A DNA stretch of 64,000 bases. Origin: CAWINH01 sp963837425 (GTDB lineage: Bacteria; Chloroflexota; Limnocylindria; QHBO01). This document shows positions 62,935 to 64,000 of the stretch, in pieces. The translations under genes were made by a program, and so were the position numbers. The first letter of the stretch is position 1; every line of letters begins with the position of its first letter. The notes below the pieces were generated by a model. That model worked only from the letters and a program-made list of their open reading frames with translations, searched no databases and was not told the origin of the DNA. The stretch covers positions 1 through 64,000 of the forward strand of contig CAWINH010000006.1 in NCBI GenBank assembly GCA_963837425.1, read 5' to 3'.

Positions 62935-64000
62935 TCACTCGGTGCCCGCTGCGACGGTAGCCCCGGGGCCGACCGCGTAGTCGGCCCGGCGCGCGGTGGT
63001 GTACATCACGAACAGGCCAATCACCGAGGAGAGGCCGCCGAGCGCGGCGAGCCCCAGGCCGCCGCCGGCGACAGTGAGGAACCAGGCCATCGTCCCGCTG
63101 ATCGCATCCGGCGCTGCTCCCTGCTGCAGCAGGGAGCCGTGGGCGAGCCCCCCCGCCATCAGCGCCAGGCCCGCGAATGCGACTCCGACGAGGGTCGTCC
63201 ACAGCTGCGCATCGGTCAGGATGCTGCCGCGCCAGTCGCGGCGGAAGAGACGCGGCCCGGCATGCTCGAGCGCGGCGAACAGAGCGAAGGTCGAGAAGCC
63301 GAGCACCGAGAAGAGCCAGACCCCGGTCGTCCACTCGGTGCCGGAGACGAGGGCCTGCACCGACCGCAGCGCGCCGATCGCCTCGAGCACCACGGTGGCG
63401 ATGCCGAAGGCCATCGCGACCAGCGCGAAAGCGACCGTCCCCGGCGTGAGGGCCATCGTCCAGCGCCCCCGCATCGAGATCGCGAGGTTGGCGACCACGA
63501 GCACGATCGGCGCCACGAGGATGATCGTGCCCGCGTTGCCGATACTGGTCACGGCATACGGCACGGACGTGTCGACGAGGGTACCCAGCGCGGAGACCAC
63601 ACCGAACCCGGCCCATAGCAGCCAGGCGGCGAGCCCGAGCGTGCTCGAGTAGAGCGGGTTCCCGGTGGCACGCGGGATCACGTAGAAGAGCGCACCCACG
63701 GCCACGCCCATCACCCAGTACACCTCGATGGCCCGCGCCACGTAGCCGGCGACCAGCGCGTTCGGGGTGTCGCCCAGGTTGAGGAGCGGGAAGCCGGTAC
63801 CCAGCGCGTAGGCACCCAGGGTGGCGAGCAGCGCGACGCCGAAGAACCAGATGCTGACGTACGGCATCCAGGTCCTCGCCGAGAGCAGCGTGCGGAAGAA
63901 GACATAGGTCAGTACCAGCAGGGCGAGCAGCAGCAGGCCGTCCACCGGCAGCGGGAACTCCGAGAGCGTCCCGGCCGACGCGATCTTCGGCAGGTAGACA
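62935..64000 (-). CDS. CcoN-like heme-copper oxidase subunit I homologue, partial
   Basis: The C-terminal 354 residues of a polytopic protein that continues past the window edge. Spacing and blocks such as LFYVIPRATGNPLYSSTLG and TEWTTGVWLFSVLGF align with the second half of cbb3 oxidase subunit I. The expected histidines (the HNAVG, PHHLHY and GHVHxG regions) are replaced, leaving only EHAGPRLF and LAHGSLLQ. If the alignment is right the visible part cannot bind heme b3 or CuB in the normal way. Confidence 0.7.
   Translation of the reverse strand, partial: VYLPKIASAGTLSEFPLPVDGLLLLALLVLTYVFFRTLLSARTWMPYVSIWFFGVALLATLGAYALGTGFPLLNLGDTPNALVAGYVARAIEVYWVMGVAVGALFYVIPRATGNPLYSSTLGLAAWLLWAGFGVVSALGTLVDTSVPYAVTSIGNAGTIILVAPIVLVVANLAISMRGRWTMALTPGTVAFALVAMAFGIATVVLEAIGALRSVQALVSGTEWTTGVWLFSVLGFSTFALFAALEHAGPRLFRRDWRGSILTDAQLWTTLVGVAFAGLALMAGGLAHGSLLQQGAAPDAISGTMAWFLTVAGGGLGLAALGGLSSVIGLFVMYTTARRADYAVGPGATVAAGTE

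Overview
The window is a GC-rich bacterial chromosome segment packed with housekeeping genes on both strands. I see no phage, plasmid, insertion sequence or CRISPR content. The gene set suggests a free-living aerobe: citrate synthase and malate dehydrogenase, a SUF iron-sulfur assembly operon, a mycobacterial-type CysO/CysM/Mec cysteine pathway, pyrimidine biosynthesis under PyrR, bactofilin, Lgt, and a cytochrome c next to a heme-copper-oxidase-like protein. A Chloroflexota lineage of the Limnocylindria/Ellin6529 kind is my best guess, with an actinobacteria-like lineage as alternative. This is inference from gene content and style; no rRNA is present to settle it.

Layout. 1-8.2 kb: thrB, an ABC-F ATPase and a DMT permease as a coupled operon facing an aspartokinase/HAD pair; then mutY, a cysteine-less redoxin and a zinc alcohol dehydrogenase. 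8.2-18.8 kb: gltX (two frame breaks) with an SseB-like gene, DUF554, asparaginase II with bactofilin, upp, a NUDIX hydrolase, mdh-gltA, an acetyltransferase and a metallo-hydrolase. 18.8-29.3 kb: mmsA with a transsulfuration PLP enzyme, a cystathionine beta-synthase-type enzyme overlapping lgt, two MFS permeases, an acyltransferase, an M20 peptidase and a MerR-like regulator.

29.3-39.5 kb is the most coherent block. It is a leftward operon sufB-sufD-Rieske-rrf2-sufC-sufS-sufU, a tiny reading frame, a rhodanese-ThiF fusion, cysO, cysM, mec and a Xaa-Pro peptidase. It joins Fe-S cluster assembly to protein-thiocarboxylate cysteine synthesis. In front of sufB lies a recognisable promoter followed by a perfect palindrome matching the core of the IscR type-1 operator. 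39.6-40.0 kb holds two short tandem-repeat arrays and no gene.

40-50.7 kb: an FAD oxidoreductase, a DUF885-type metallopeptidase, a cyclic-nucleotide-binding protein with a class III adenylate cyclase, tRNA-Gly(CCC), a membrane protein pair, and a run of genes broken by single-base indels (SIMPL-domain protein, GGDEF-EAL protein, PTPK-repeat surface protein, acidic secreted protein) before an ECF sigma/anti-sigma pair. 50.7-64 kb: OsmC, an acetyltransferase, two tandem GalT/HIT-like proteins, a second ECF sigma with a beta-propeller anti-sigma, pyrR, a PyrR-binding leader, pyrB-pyrC, three unrecognised genes, pyrE, nnrE, a cytochrome c and a truncated-by-window CcoN-like protein.

Two features recur. 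Many genes begin 6-10 bases after a TANNNT hexamer with no Shine-Dalgarno sequence, implying widespread leaderless transcription. Many operon neighbours overlap by ATGA or GTGA. Both were used to choose start codons.
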